In this document: positions 24,453-45,138 of the stretch, piece by piece
Layout of the letters: the number at the start of each line of letters is the position of its first letter
Position numbering within the stretch: position 1 is the first letter of the stretch
NCBI RefSeq assembly: GCF_036884655.1
Contig: NC_088335.1
Span: forward strand, 43,654,501-43,718,500
Direction: 5' to 3'
Source: Musa acuminata AAA Group
Taxonomy: Eukaryota > Streptophyta > Magnoliopsida > Zingiberales > Musaceae
DNA length: 64,000 bases
The notes under the pieces: generated by a model
Told to the model about the DNA's origin: nothing
The model's database searches: none
What the model saw: the letters and a program-made list of their open reading frames with translations, nothing else
Made by a program: the position numbers and the translations under genes

Positions 24453-27400
24453 TTAGTGTGGCCTGCCCAACATGAACTCAAGATTGGGTCTGCCTGGGCT
24501 TGCTGTCTCTGAAAACCATGATGAGTTCAAACCACAATGCATTTCCAAGCTCTTAGATTGCATGTCCTGCAGAAGAAAGCAGGAACAATGCACCAATCAA
24601 CTCCACATGATATCTATTTTTTTTGTCAGTATGCAGTGTTTGCTACTTATCAGGAGATGCTTAATGATTCAAGTATGACATGTGAATGGAAGATCTGAAT
24701 TGATACCTTAAGGGACTTAGTACTTCCTCTTGTAGCTTCATTTGCTAAGCCATTAGAGTAGCCTTCCCTGCTGAAGACCACAAAAAAGTCTCTACTCATA
24801 ATACAGTCCAAGCACTAAAATAGTGTGTCATAGAAAGAAGTCCATTGCATCAAATCAGTAATGTACTAAAAGTAATCTTTATGCTACAATTAGCTTCAAA
24901 GAGCTTCCATTGGAATTGCAGAGAGTTAGCCCTACTTTTTCTGAGCACTTTGCATGAATTGTAAGGTGAGATGGAAAAGAAGTAAAATGAAAGAGAGCTT
25001 CTACTGAAAAGTCCATAAAACTGACTGCTTCTAGGAAGTTGCAGCCATCAAGTGGCAGAAACCTTCTTAGCCCTGTCAATGGTTTTCCTTGAGAGCCATA
25101 TAAATGACTCAGCTACTCCATCCTTCTCAAGACATGAAGAAGAATCCAAAGTCTCTGGGTTTTTCATTTCAGCAAACCTAAAAAACTGTTCCTCACTGAA
25201 CTACTCAACCAATGATTTACAGTTTTCAGCTTCCCTATATGGATGCTGGAGCTCAATATTAGAAACAGTCACTCAGTTAATGCTACTTCTCTCTTCCAAT
25301 TCTTTAATCATGCAGGTTAGAGTTCCAATCTTGGAATCTGCACCACATGACCTACCAGCAAGCAGACAACTCTCACAAGTGTCTCTTTTTACACATCTAA
25401 GATATTTTGAATTGAAATGGATGGTGCCTACAGGCCTGTTTTACACTTCAAAGAATATCTCAGCATTTTTAGTTCTCTCTCAGCTTTAACAACTCATGTG
25501 ATTTATTGCTTTGTGGAGTTATAGATGACACACCAGCATTACTGAAAGATGAACTCCAATATCTGCAGATTCTATTCTTTGACCAAGTTAGAACTAATTG
25601 GAATTGCATTGTTCTAGAGTTCAGAAATCAAAATCATTAATTAGAGCCATTTTAAAGATCTGTATGACCTTGTGTTACTTATAGTTTGAAGGAAAAAAAA
25701 TGGTTGGATTCATGACACTTGCTCTATGAAATCAATTGACACTCTCTGTTAAAGATATGCAGCTGTTCATTTTACACTCTCTCCTATTCCTCAAAGACTT
25801 TATGGATTCCTACATATGATATTTTCCTTTTCAGAAAAAAGAACTCAATCCAACAGAAGAATATTTCTTAGAAACCTACTTGAATAACCAAGAAAATATA
25901 ATCCAGCAGCCACTTATGTACTAAAAAGAATTAAAATTCAAATTAAATTGCCTAATTTTAATTCAATATGTTTGTCTTGATCACAAGGCTGACATTATGA
26001 TGAAGTATCTCCAAATAGATCAAACAAAATTACTAGTATTCGTCGAATAACTGTTCTGTAGGAAGAAATTTTCACCTGGAAGAACTGTTCCATAAACCAA
26101 TTTGATTGATTTCATGATGAGTTGACAACTCTGAAGTATGGAGATCATGAATTTTGAGCAATCTTTCATCAGAAATTTCTCCCGACCACTCGTTCTGAAA
26201 ACCATCGGATCGACCTATAGGACAAAGATAATAAATGAAACCATTATTTAACGAGCAATATTAGTCCTTAAAACATATTGGAATCATTTGAACAAGGTTC
26301 TATGTAACATGCCAGAACAAAGTCAAGGTTACCTGAAGCAACTGTTGGTCTCTGAGTGTTCTTCACTGTCCTATACATCTGCAGACACACATCATGATCT
26401 TCAACATAATTAGCAAGAACAAAACATGTCATTCATCTTGGTTTTGTTTCCTACTACAACATTTTATCGGTTTAGTCTAAGCTACACAATTTTTTTTCTA
26501 TATTTAGAGAAATTATTTCCGAGACTCGGATTCTAACACTCACAAGTTAGAAATGAGCAATCTCATCATTGCACTAAGGTCCGTCATCGAACCCAAATCT
26601 CTTAGAATGAATACCTTAGATTAGCTTTTTTAACCAACTCAAGTATCTTTACATCTTTGAATGATTTGCTCACAAACAAAGATGTTATATTGTTATATGG
26701 TGGCTCAGTAGAACACCTGAGTTCCTATATCACAAACTGTAACACAGCATAGAACTAAGTAAAATAGAAGTATAAGATGCTCATGCTAGAGATTTTTTAT
26801 TTTATGTATCAGATAATTAAGTCTGGTGGAGAGGTTGATGAACAACTGGGTGCTAAACATAACACTGTTTTTTGACAGTACTAATATCAATGTTGTTTGT
26901 CAGTACTAATAGTAGGACTCTTCCATACTTGTTGCCAAATCAAGGACAAAAAGAAAGTGTTGTCTATTAAGATGAGATATTTCACAAGCATAAGCCCCAC
27001 AAGGACTTTGAGGTCTACAATTTGCATAGTCACAGTATGATTAGCATGCTGCAAGAATTAGGTGTGTATCATTGCAGCTGATATCTGTTTTAGATCACAA
27101 GAATCATAATCTGGCCATTTATGCATGCTCTTTGAGCTGAATTTATTTATTTTTGATCAAATGTTTTTGCAATAAAATACTATAAAGGATATATAATTTC
27201 ATGAACTCCTTATCTCTCTTTAGCTCTTTCTGAGCTCTAATGATGCAATTCTCTTGCATTTAGTTGTTAGATTCTTAGCTGCCTTTGGTCATCAAGCTGT
27301 CTTTAGTTCAGCATTAATTTTCTGATCTAACATTCATGAACTTTGAACTTGTCAGTCTAAAAAATTTCTGTTGTGAAACATCCAGAAATATTTGGAGAAT

Positions 27401-29284
27401 CAACAAAAGCTGATCTTACTTTCTACCCAATTTTTGAATTAGATTTTTGCCCTATATATCAACTGCTTATATCTTTAGGTAAATTCTAAGTAATTTATCT
27501 CTTGTCTTTGACTGCTATTAGCTTTATGTAACAATGTTAGTAGTTGTGTTTGTTTAAGAGATATGGCTTTAGCCATTCACATAAATATCTATTTGTCATA
27601 ATAACATTGTTTATATGAATATTCATAGTTATGATAGTTTTTTGTTTTGTTTTATAGACCAATGAGCAGACATGATATTAATCAGGTCCTCTTCCTCAAG
27701 CTATGATCTGTGTGCCATTCAGACAGTGATAAGCAATTGATGCACTCCCTAAACTTGCATACACACAGTGGTATGAAGTGCAGCAATTGCTTATTGCTGC
27801 AATCAAAATTTCAAGCACACAAATACTGATCACAAAACTATAGTAATAAGAGCATTACTATGGTCAATAAATTGTCTAATATAAAATTCAATCACTCTGG
27901 TTTTATATTTCAGCAGTAGCTATGCATATAAATTACACCATAGGAAATTATTAATATGGTTTTGTAGTTGCATTAACAGAAACTATCATATTATGGTTTC
28001 AACAACAGTGGATCAGAAGACTGCATCTTTGTTATGGTGGATCAAAGGACTACAAAAGAAGAAAAAGAAAAAGAAATCCACTACCTACTCATTAAACACT
28101 TACTACTTCATTCAGCCACTCATTGTTCTTTGTTTTCCTTCATACATCAAAACAATTTATTAGAATGAGTTCAGAACTATCATTTTCTTTTAGTACCAAG
28201 TTTGCACTAGAGATGCAAACATGACATGATACTTGCACTATATATGTCTAAACATATAGATCGACAATATATAGGACACATCATGAAGTTTGTGGAAACA
28301 AAGGAAGTGTGTAGGTCTCTTTGTTCCAATAGAACTCACATTCTTTGATCAACAGCAGGCAGAGAAAACAAAACAGCAGGAATAATACGACCAAAGAAAA
28401 CTGAAACAAAGCTGAAAGATGTTGAAAGAAAAAGCTGAGACCGCACTCAACCTACGGGCAAAGGAAACAGTAGAATATATTCCTCTGAAGTGCAACATCA
28501 AACACCCATTTTTGAGGCTTGAAGAAATGGAGAGATCCTTTACCTGTAAGTGAGATTTCACGTGAGCCAGTGTCAGATCTTTTACATCCATCAACTCCAG
28601 AACGGACTTTGGTGTAGCCCCTAAACACCAGAAGATCACGTTGGGAATAAAGGTAAGATCACTACATCCATCTGAATTGAGATAAGAGGATGAGAAGCTA
28701 TAGATGATACTTTCATGCCCTCCCAAGAGCTCCACAGCATGCACAAAGCAGGCGTGAAGGGTGGTCGTCCACCGCATCCTTGGAGCTCGCATTCTTCTTT
28801 TTATGGGGATCCTTGATGGTGAGTTGCTCGATCTCGACAAGCTTTGTGTCGGTGCAGAGCGATCGAAATCAGTGGAAGAAGAAGACTCATACAGATGCTG
28901 CTGCTGCTGCTGATGGTGATGGTGATGGTGATGATGGTCTGGTGGCAGTAGAGGAAAGGAAGGTGGGTGCTGGTAGACAGGAACCCCCCTTATGGGCTTC
29001 AGCAAGCTAGGGTCTCGGTGGTGCACTTCATGCAGGGGGTCATGGTGGTGGTGGTGGCGGGGTTGTGGATGAAGTAGGAGAGTGTTTTGGCCTGTGATGG
29101 TGGAGTCTGTGGCACTGCGGCCTTCTGAAGGGCTCTCAAAGGTCAAGGGTGTGTTCATGTTGCTCTCAGAGGTCATAAACCCTAATTCCATATCTCCGTC
29201 TTGCTTTCTCCAATCTGATATCGGCTTGGTGTTTGGGGGGCTTATTCGAAGAGATAGATCAGGCTGTGAAGGAAAAATATCCAT
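24453..29284 (-). CDS. KANADI-type GARP transcription factor (KAN1/KAN2-like)
   Basis: Six exons on the - strand, in transcription order 29284-28711, 28620-28544, 26378-26333, 26214-26076, 24767-24707 and 24566-24453, join in frame to 336 residues. The start [18 protein letters not shown] and the later [13 protein letters not shown] match KAN2-type N-termini. His and Gln runs lie at about 115-130. The GARP DNA-binding domain (about 166-222) reads [49 protein letters not shown]. The end has [19 protein letters not shown] and the terminal [13 protein letters not shown], a KANADI hallmark. KANADI proteins are nuclear repressors that specify abaxial organ identity and oppose HD-ZIP III genes. The residue after LHA is Cys, where Arg is usual. 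The small exons were placed by phase and GT-AG sites. Introns of 2.2 and 1.3 kb are typical of developmental regulators. Confidence 0.93.
24768..28543 (-). other. Large introns of the KANADI gene
   Basis: Intron DNA (24768-26075 and 26379-28543, separated by exons 4 and 3). AT-rich. The first contains about 47 open codons on the - strand (25048 to about 25190) that look protein-like but match no family I recognise. No nested gene is called. Confidence 0.6.
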
Positions 29285-32053
29285 CTCTTAGTCAAACTTC
29301 AGATCTGAACTTGCTCTAGCTCTTCTTTATCTGCTCGAGATCTTTTCCTCCTCTTTCTTGGGTTAATCTTATGAAGGAGATAGCTGTGCCTCTGATGGCA
29401 TGAGGGGGATGCGGTTATGGTTTCAGGTCGCAGGTTCTCTTCTGGGAAATGATCATAGGGCTGTAGTAGCAAAATGTATGAGGTAAAGAAGATGCATGCA
29501 GTATTAACATGAAGGGTGAAACTTATGGATGCAGATGAGTTCAGTGTGAAGAGACAAAGTGTGAGAGAATAACACTTAGCTTGATGGCCACATGAAAGAG
29601 AGAGAGAGAGAGAGCTTCTGCTCAGATTCCCCTTGTTGTCTGTGTGCTTTCACTTTGTGCAGAGATGATATCTGACTTACAAGTTCTGAACTTTCTGTGT
29701 GTTTCTCCAACCAATCATGCTAACCCAAAGAAATGAACACAAGCACAGTTGTCTGTGTTGGTGGTAGCCACTCCATGTAAAGGTTTCTTGTGCTGCATTA
29801 GGTTTGGATAAGAGAACACTTCAGTAGGAGTTTTCTCTGAATCCAATTCTCTGTTTCTAAAACACACTAACTGTAGATTACTGGAATTTTCTTCAACCTA
29901 TTCTTTAATTTTCTGCTAAATGAAGGCTTATTTCCAACTACATGAGAAATATTTTCATTTGCTCCTTATCATCATCTTCAAGACTGTAAACTACACCATG
30001 TTCTTCCTCCTTATTTTAGCTTCCTCTCATAAAGACATTTTGATAACTGTTCTAAAGTGTGACATTGATGCATCTAACTCTAATAAATTTGAAGGATAAT
30101 TCATAAAAATAACAGGTCAAATATATACTTGCAGACAACTTGCTCTTAGGGCACATGTTAAGCATTTTTCCCACTGTATATTGAAATCAATCTCCTGATA
30201 TATTGTTGCAAAAAGGAGAATCTTAATTTACTGTCTCCTCTCAACCATGAGCTACTTCTGATGGTGCACTTTGGCCTACCTTACTTGTTCTTCTTATAGG
30301 GCCTATAAATCAAATGCTAAATGCTATGACCTGTTAAGCATTATGACAAGTTCCTGATTGCATGAATGAGCAGAAGCCATGTCCCTGAGTAGTAGGATAA
30401 AAGATCTACTCTCCAATCCCAAACTTACCATCATATGATTAGCAAGATGCACAGCAAGAACCAACCAAAGGAGTTCTTGTGATCATGGCAGCCATCATGA
30501 ACTAGAAATTTACTTGGGAGGACCTTCTCATCAAGATTCATTTCTTTTACAGTTGATGGTTTTCTGCAATGGGTAATAAGAGGACATCAAATTTGTACAA
30601 CCTCTTTCCTGGAGACACTGCAGATGAAACACTCTTCTTTGAATGATCGAGATAATGAGGAAGGTTGACTTTGGAACCTTGTGTTTGTTGTTGTTTCTGC
30701 TTCTTAATGATGCAATTCTAATGCCATCTTTCATAGTAAACACAATCATCATCTTCATAAAAAGGAAGTCATTCCAGAAGAGTGAGAAACAAGAAGTAAA
30801 CAAAGGTTTCTGAATCCAAACTACACTTCCAAAACCATACATATCGAGATTCCACAATATGATAGATGTGGGACAGCAACCGTTCCACAGAAAATTTTGC
30901 TGAGGAGAATTAAAAGAGCATAGTTTCATATCTAAAGGATCTTTTGACTCCTTATATGCATATATATATATATACACACACACACTGCAACATCACATGA
31001 CTTCTTCATTGTTGTGATATGCTCAATAGGAACTTAGATTCCAACACAGTGACATGTCCCCAAAGCTTGCGATATGGGAATCCCAATGGAGAAAAAGACT
31101 CTGCACGGTGATAAGAAGAAGCTATAGCTTCATTTGACAGAACATTGGAAACCATCACATGTATACGTGCTTGTGATGTTGTCTGACTGTTTAATCAAAT
31201 GGGATCCTCTCGAGACACAGACAAGAAACACGAAGTGATGTTTTGTTCTTTTGCTGATCAGATTCATGAGACGTGTTTTGAGAAGAAGGCATTCAAATGC
31301 AAGATTGATACTCCTTCTTCTTCATGTTAAGCCTCCTTCAACGAGGCTTACGTACAGAATAGAATCCCATGCAACCATGCAACATTTTCGTCAACCTATT
31401 TGATGACTTCGCAAGCATTGTGATCCGAACGATCTCCCATATTAGCATGGAGATGTTTTTGCTTCCATTACGTTAGCCATTTTAGTCTCCTAAGGTTCCA
31501 AGTTGACATGAGAGTGTAGAGGGCTCCGAGGTAGTGTCCGGGGTTGGACCATCCGTCACCGTTCGATCGACCCAAGCTTGATGGAATTGGACGGGCAAGA
31601 CGGCTTCGTTGGCTACAGTCAGACCATACGGTCAAACTGTACCCAAAAGAAACGCGTTGTTGACGTGCCCCGACACGGTCCCCCGTCACGACCGTGCGTC
31701 TCTATCGGACGGCCATTGCAACGGTCGCATAGAGATTGAATGTGAGATCCACCGTGCAAAGGATGGCCATCGACGGGTATGAGCTCCTTTGTGAAAGCGG
31801 ATCCTCTACAGACGTTTCTTTAATCGATCGTGTACATGTCCATACCGGAACCGTTCATTAGGACCCGCTCCACTCGCCGTTGGTTGTTGTGACCAACCGT
31901 TGAAATCGGTAGTTGGAGCGGATCCCACCGATTCTTGTTGACCCCGCCGCCCTGAAGTAAACGCCCACCCTCGATTCCTTAGCAGCTGGAGGTCTTCTTT
32001 TCGCGGCTACCTCCCTGCAGATCTCGTCGCTAGCGGCAGCAGTAGGAGCTCCG
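29285..32053. promoter_or_regulatory. Divergent promoter region between KANADI (-) and BPA1-like (+) genes
   Basis: About 2.8 kb. The KANADI leader probably covers roughly 29285-29620 and contains a GA run (29596-29614). A short TA/CA microsatellite lies at 30960-30985. The part from 31450 to 32050 is GC-richer and should hold the BPA1-like promoter and leader. No coding exon was recognised. Confidence 0.55.
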
Positions 32054-35000
32054 ATGTCGGTGAGTGCTGCTTGGTTCTCTTGAATCTTGATTTCTATGTT
32101 CAGTGCTTAGATCGCTTTTATTGAGGTTTGCTTTTAGGGATTTATGTGTTGAGATGATTCAGAGAATTGGAAATAATGAGACTGTCTTGATATCACTAAT
32201 TGACGTTCTGAATCTACAACTTCTGCAAGAGAGAAGGAGAAAAGAGGGGGTGTCGTTTTTGTGGACGATGTTTGTTTGACTTATGTCAAAGTTTGATCTT
32301 TTATACCTAAGATTCAAGTTTCATTGCCTAAGTGGATCAGAAAAGTCCTCTGTGCTTTAAGATGAAGCCTCCAACAATTATGTTGGGCTTTCAAAAAACA
32401 ACAGATCAAAAGATGAGATTTTCTGATCCGCCATGTCACTAAGCATCAAAAACCCATGAGATCTACAATATGTAGTCCCCTCTTTATTTGTTTTAACAAT
32501 TTTCTCTACCTAATCAGACATATTACCTGTTGTAATTAAGGGAAGAGGACAGTTTACTGGAATGGCTTTTAAACATTTCCAAAACTAGCCCAGCAACAAT
32601 GTTGTCTCCCAACATACCAAAACTGGTTGTTACTCCGGTGGCAGGGGAAGCAAGTCTAAGTATAAAAATCTGATTGAGTTTAGGGATAATCAGACTCGAA
32701 CTGATGACTTCCACCACATCAAGGTGACATGTATTTTACATATTCATATGGTTGAGTCCTTAGATTTCCGAAATAGTGTAATGCTTAAGGAAGTGCTTTG
32801 GATCATTACTATTTCCTTAATGCTAGAACTAATCATTCAATCTATTTGTTTCTTTGTTTTATCAATTTTCTTTGCCTAATCAGATATGTTCGCTCTTGTA
32901 ACTAATGGAAGAGGTGTTTGCTTGAACTTTTTGAAAAGGAGTTGATTCTATTAAATGTACCAGGCTTAAAATATGAGAATATTCAGCAGATAGATTATTA
33001 TGCCAAAAAATGTTCTCTTGTGCAGTCTGCCAAGCTAGGCAGACTATCTGCAGCATCATTGACTCTCAAATCGACAATGATATGTGAATATTCATATTGT
33101 TGATAAGCAACTCAAACTATGGTCTTTCTCAAAACTTATGAAATTGTTTTGTGGAGAAACTTTATTCATAGATCTTAAAAGGTGTTGTAATCAAGGACTG
33201 CAATTTCGTGCCGGCCGGCCTGCCGTGTTGGTCTTTGGCTGGTCCAGTACGGCATACTGACACGTGGTACGTCGGACCATGCCGACAATTCCAAAAAATG
33301 TCAAGAAAATCTCCGAAAATATATGAAAATTAGGTTAAAAAACCTAGATTAGGATATTTTAATTAGAACTAAATGCAAATTTAGTTCTATTTCAGTAAAA
33401 AAATCTAAATAAGGAATGGATAGTGGATTTATCTTTTCTGAACATTGATGGCCAACTTTGTGGCACGTTTCAAACGGTTCTTCCATTGATATTGAACAAG
33501 AGTGAGAATATGTGAGAAAAAGAGAGTGATTGAGTGAGAAAGAGAGTTAGAAGATATGAGATTGAAATAGGGTGAAAGAGAGGGGAGGAATGGGGTTAAG
33601 TAGGCATTCAAATGGGTCCAACGATCAAATTGACCGTTGGAACCAATTCAGTCTAGGCTTTTGTTTGATTTCGGTCGAAATCCGACCATTACTGATCGAT
33701 ATAGGTTGGTAACAGACAAATTTCAACCATTTTGGACTATGTAGTAATTTCCTGTTCATGTTGACATATGATAAATGGATAATGAAGTAACAACATTTAT
33801 TCACTTTATATACATCCAACTATAAGCTTGTTGATTGAGAATTAACAAAAAATTGAGGGCATAAAATCTAAGTCATGGTATGAGCATGTGCTAAGGAGGC
33901 ATGTAGATATCGTAGTTCGAAGAGTGGCAGCATAGTATGAGGAAAGATAGAGGAAGACCTAAAAAGATCTTATAGAAACTATAAATAGAGATTTAAATAC
34001 CCTTTAACTAAATATGACTTTTTACATAGCTTAATAATGGTAAAATAACCATATAGCCGACCTCAAATGCTTAGGGTATCATGGTTTTGTTATTGTTGTT
34101 GAACATGATAAGTTAAATTGCAAGTCAAAGGTCCTTCCTTTGTGCCCTTCTTATTGCATAATATGATTAATCTTCTGGTACTCTAGATACAGAGTGTATT
34201 TCCTGTGCTTTAACCAGATTATGTACCATGCTTAAAATCTACAAGAAATCTAGTATTGTTCTTTTTTTGTTGTTTTCATTTATTTGATGAAAATTTTCTG
34301 ATACCAGTTAGTGTATGCATTGCAGGCAAGGACAGTGAAAGTCAGCAATGTTTCTCTGAGTGCATCATTGCATGATATTAAAGAGTTCTTCTCCTTTTCT
34401 GGGGACATCGAATATGTTGAGATGCAAAGGTTCATGTTGATAATGATCATATTTCTTTTATGATGACTTTTTGGTGTTTGGACAATCTTAGCTCACCATC
34501 AATTTTCAACAGTGCGGATGAATGGTCTCAAATTGCTTATGTTACCTTCAAAGATTCACAGGGAGCAGAAACAGCTCTTCTTCTCTCAGTAAATTTTCTT
34601 AAGATCTTTATTTTCTTTCTTGAGATCGTTACTGCCCTTTCAGTTAACTCATATCAAAGAATTTGTATTCTTGATTCATTTCATACAAAATTTATGCATA
34701 CATATTAAGTTGCGTTCCTGAGATTTTTGTTTTCTATTGTTGCATGCACATCTTCTTCTCTTTTTGCTTTGCTGTCCATATCACATGTCCACCATCAGAT
34801 GCTAAATTATCTCAAGTATTAAGAGATATGGTTGTTTATGTAAACTAGGTCTGGATAGTAAGTGATTACATGTGATATAGAAGGAGATTCTGTTTTTTTT
34901 TTGTCTGTAAACTATTGCAAATATAATTAGCCATCTATTATCTAAAAAATGTTTCAAAAAAGAGTAATTTTTCATTTCAAAGTTGTACTGCGTTCTGTAG

Positions 35001-35718
35001 AACCAACAAAGGGACCTTGGTTTGTGTTTCTGTTATTGGTTATAAATCTTCTTCTCTCAGATGTCATTTGTTCATTGTACAGGGGGCAACAATAGTTGAT
35101 CTCTCTGTTATTGTTACACCTGCTCCAGAATACCAATTACCTGTAACTGTTTCAGCTCCTACTGTGGTAGAGTGCATGACACATGCCTTCTCTTGAACCA
35201 TTATTCCATCTTTCTTTTTTTTTACTGTGTGATGAAGCTTGTTTGTTTCTTAGAATAAAGAGGTCAAAGTCACTGGTGGTGGTGAATCTGCTTCTCATAA
35301 AGCAGAAGATGTTGTCACCAGTATGCTCGCCAAGGGCTTTATTCTAGGCAAAGATGCTATCGGCAAAGCAAAAGCTTTCGATGAGAAGCACCAACTCACA
35401 TCCACAGCTAGCGCCAAGGTTTCATCATTCGACAAAAAAATTGGCCTGACTGAGAAGATCAGCATGGGTACTTCAGCTGTCAATGAAAAGGTCAAGGAAA
35501 TGGATCAGAAGTTCCAGGTCTCCGAGAAGACTAAGTCAGCCTTTGCTGCAGCTGAGCAGAAAGTAAGTGTTGCAGGATCTGCAATCATGAAGAACAGGTA
35601 TGTCTTCACCGGAGCATCCTGGGTAACTGGTGCATTCAACAAAGTTGCCAAGGCTGCAAGTGATGTGGGATCGAAGACGAAAGAGAAAGTTGCTGCTGAA
35701 CAGGAACACAGAATATAA
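32054..35718 (+). CDS. BPA1-like RRM protein (binding partner of ACD11 family)
   Basis: Exons 32054-32059, 34326-34429, 34513-34588, 35083-35166 and 35254-35718 give 244 residues. An RRM-like domain at about 3-75 has RTVKVSNVSLSASLHDIKEF, FSGDIEYVEMQ and IAYVTFKDSQGAETALLL, followed by GATIVDLSVIV. The C-terminal half is alanine/lysine-rich and helical (MLAKGFILGKDAIGKAKAFD, KVSSFDKKIGLTEKIS, WVTGAFNKVAKAASDVG). This layout is that of plant BPA1 and its relatives, which bind the sphingolipid-transfer protein ACD11 and affect cell death and immunity. Canonical RNP motifs are weak, so RNA binding is uncertain. Exon 1 codes only Met-Ser before a 2.3-kb intron; it is placed by the ATGTCG|GTGAGT donor and agreement of frame with RTVKVSNVS. 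Confidence 0.88.
33195..33330. repeat. GC-rich dispersed-repeat fragment
   Basis: Carries GTGCCGGCCGGCC, then CTGGTCCAGTACGGCATA and CACGTGGTACGTCGGACCATG, unlike the AT-rich intron around it. The GGTAC/GTACC-rich style resembles the small element at 40682-40876, but I cannot define ends. Confidence 0.4.
33840..34115 (+). mobile_element. Decayed 3' end of a LINE (RTE-like) retrotransposon
   Basis: Translates in pieces to KSKSWYEHVLRRHVDIVVRRV, then KRQRKT-like and INRDLNTL strings, then a GYHGFVIVV-type end with a GTT-rich tail. This order (W-HV-RRP...VRR, RGRPKKTW, I-DL, ADP-LGYGFVVVV) is the C-terminal region of plant RTE-type reverse transcriptases. Stops and small indels show it is dead. 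Confidence 0.65.
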
Positions 35719-37219
35719 TTGATACACGGCTTGATAGTATCTTTGAGACCTTTTAAAGGGTTGTAGCAGTAGAGCATCCTGCCAAGCATGCACCTGTTCA
35801 AGTATCAATTCCTTGATCTCGTTACATCTTCTACAGAACGGAGTCTTGCCTTTGAAGAAGATAAGCCAATTTTATTCCATGTTGTGATGCATATTGAACA
35901 AAATAGTCCTACACCTTGTGTTTTGATACATTGTTTCTGAGCATATCTGTAAGGATTTTGTGCCTATACACTGGTGTCCAAACAATGTTGCTGAATGATA
36001 CCAAATAACCTATAGAGTTCATTGGTATGTCCAAGCATGATGTTTTTCTCTACAATACCATATATTTCTGCTGTCTACTGAAAAAAAATTAGCTCTTGTT
36101 GTCACTAAGAACAATCTGCCAATTACAAATCAATTCGACAAGAAATAGTCAGTAATTATCCCTATCCTTGCCAATATTTATTTTTGGAATTTTGAGATCA
36201 TTCTGGGAAGAACATCAGTTCATATAGTTGGACAGCAGTGTATGTATGATATGACTTGCTGATATAAAATTAGAATACTAAGTATTTTACCTCCAAGAAC
36301 ATTTGATAGTTTCTGTTCTCTACTTATTCAACTTTTCATTGCATTAATTATTATCAATTGAGGCTTCGAGTGACATGAATGATTAATCTGTCATTTCATG
36401 GAGGTCATAAAATTATGGGATATGCCAATATGGTTTAGGATTTAAAGTATTAATATGTAGAAGTAAGGAAGTAATGGGTCAATTGGTTGGCTTCTTTTGC
36501 TTGTGAGATTCACATGCAATTTTCATATAACTACCCAAACTTGTCTGGGAGAGAAAAATATTATTTTCTCAGATTGTACTAAATTCTGATATTTTGAGAA
36601 GAAAATAACTTAATTCAAATAAATTATTAGATAAAGAATGTTGAGAACAAAAATTAATAATTTGATGAGGAAACCAAAAGGAATTTACTAGCATTAATGA
36701 TCAATAGATTTGGCTTACAAAAGGCTACATAAAAGAGAGATTTATTAATGAATAATAAACCATGAATATATTAATATATCATACTTATAAAAAAAACCAT
36801 TTATTTGGTTTTTCTTGATATAAGATAACTTATAAAAAAAACATCTTGTGGTGATATACTTAATCTACTTACAAAAGATTGGGAGTTTGAAATTTTGATA
36901 TAATTTTGAAGATATTAACTAGTTTAACAGATAAAAACTTTGACAGATTATCGATCGTAAACTTGAATTTCATCTTCGTCACTTATTCTTTAACAAAATT
37001 ATTTTAATTAAATTAATTTTTAAAATATTAAAAAAATAAATAATTTATTAACTTATTCTTAACATAACTTTTTTTTTCTTTTTGAATTACTAGAGAGAGA
37101 AGAGAGAGAGAGAGAGAGAGAACTAACAGTAGAGATAAAATGAATAGTAAGACATGGAATGCTTCTCACAAAAGGCATTCTTTCTAAAATCTAATCTTTT
37201 TCTAGTTTTGTTAATTATA

Positions 37220-37221
<2 letters not shown>

Positions 37222-37264
<43 letters not shown>
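37222..37264. repeat. (TA)n microsatellite
   Basis: About 43 bp of AT dinucleotides upstream of the CDC5 promoter. Confidence 0.97.
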
Positions 37265-37267
<3 letters not shown>

Positions 37268-37405
37268 ACTTTTTTTTTATTTTTTCTTAAGAATATTTAT
37301 CATTAAATCGATTTGCCTATGTAAAGCAGCTCACTCGAGCACATATAGTGTTACATATAACATCAATATTATAATGGAAATTAGAAACTGTGTTCGGACA
37401 CCGAT

Positions 37406-37462
37406 CGGATACGGGTACGGATACGGTTTTACCCAAATCCGTATCCGCTCCTAAGTATATAA
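37406..37462 (+). promoter_or_regulatory. CDC5 core promoter: CGGATACGG repeats and TATA box
   Basis: TATATAA lies at 37456-37462, about 390 bp before the ATG. Just upstream, CGGATACGG occurs at 37406-37414 and 37418-37426, and its exact inverse CCGTATCCG at 37439-37447, so the last two can form a 9-bp stem with a 12-base loop. A regulatory role is inference. Confidence 0.5.
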
Positions 37463-37841
37463 CATCGCCATCACATCGCCGCCTCCCACTCCCCTTCGTT
37501 TGAGTCGCACAACCCACTCCGTGCCCGGGCTTCGTCTCCCCTTCCTCCGGTCGTCCACCCTCCTCACCGTCCCAGCCTTTGCGCCCGCCGCCATCGGTCA
37601 CTGGTTCGCTGCCGGTGAGTCCTCTTTCTTCTTATCCCTTTTCTCCTCCTCTCACCTTCGTCGATTTTAAGAACCCTAGGAGAGAGATCGCCAAAGATCC
37701 AACTCAATCCCTAGAGCTCCAAGAACGCTAGCAGGAATCCAAGATACATCCAGTCCCAGAAGAGAGATCCTCCCTTCTATTTCCGATTGGAAGAACTCTA
37801 GACGAACCCTAGGCTACGAGGAGGAAGAAGGGGGAAACTAA

Positions 37842-45138
<7,297 letters not shown>

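Larger units (their letters stand above)
32060..34325 (+). other. Large intron 1 of the BPA1-like gene with repeat debris
   Basis: Contains a direct repeat (about 32486-32551 and 32853-32917, sharing a TTTGTTTTA.CAATTTTCT core and CCTAATCAGA), a GC-rich patch (33200-33300) and a LINE 3' remnant (33840-34115). No coding exon was found. Confidence 0.65.

Noticed and set aside
25052..25489. 145-codon open frame on + in a KANADI intron
   Set aside because: No domain, Ser/Leu-rich average composition, lies wholly in an intron of a well-supported gene.
28349..28543. Read-through of KANADI exon 2 after SHLQ
   Set aside because: A GT donor follows CACTTACAG and the expected MYRTVK exon is found at 26378-26333, so the continuing frame is intron.
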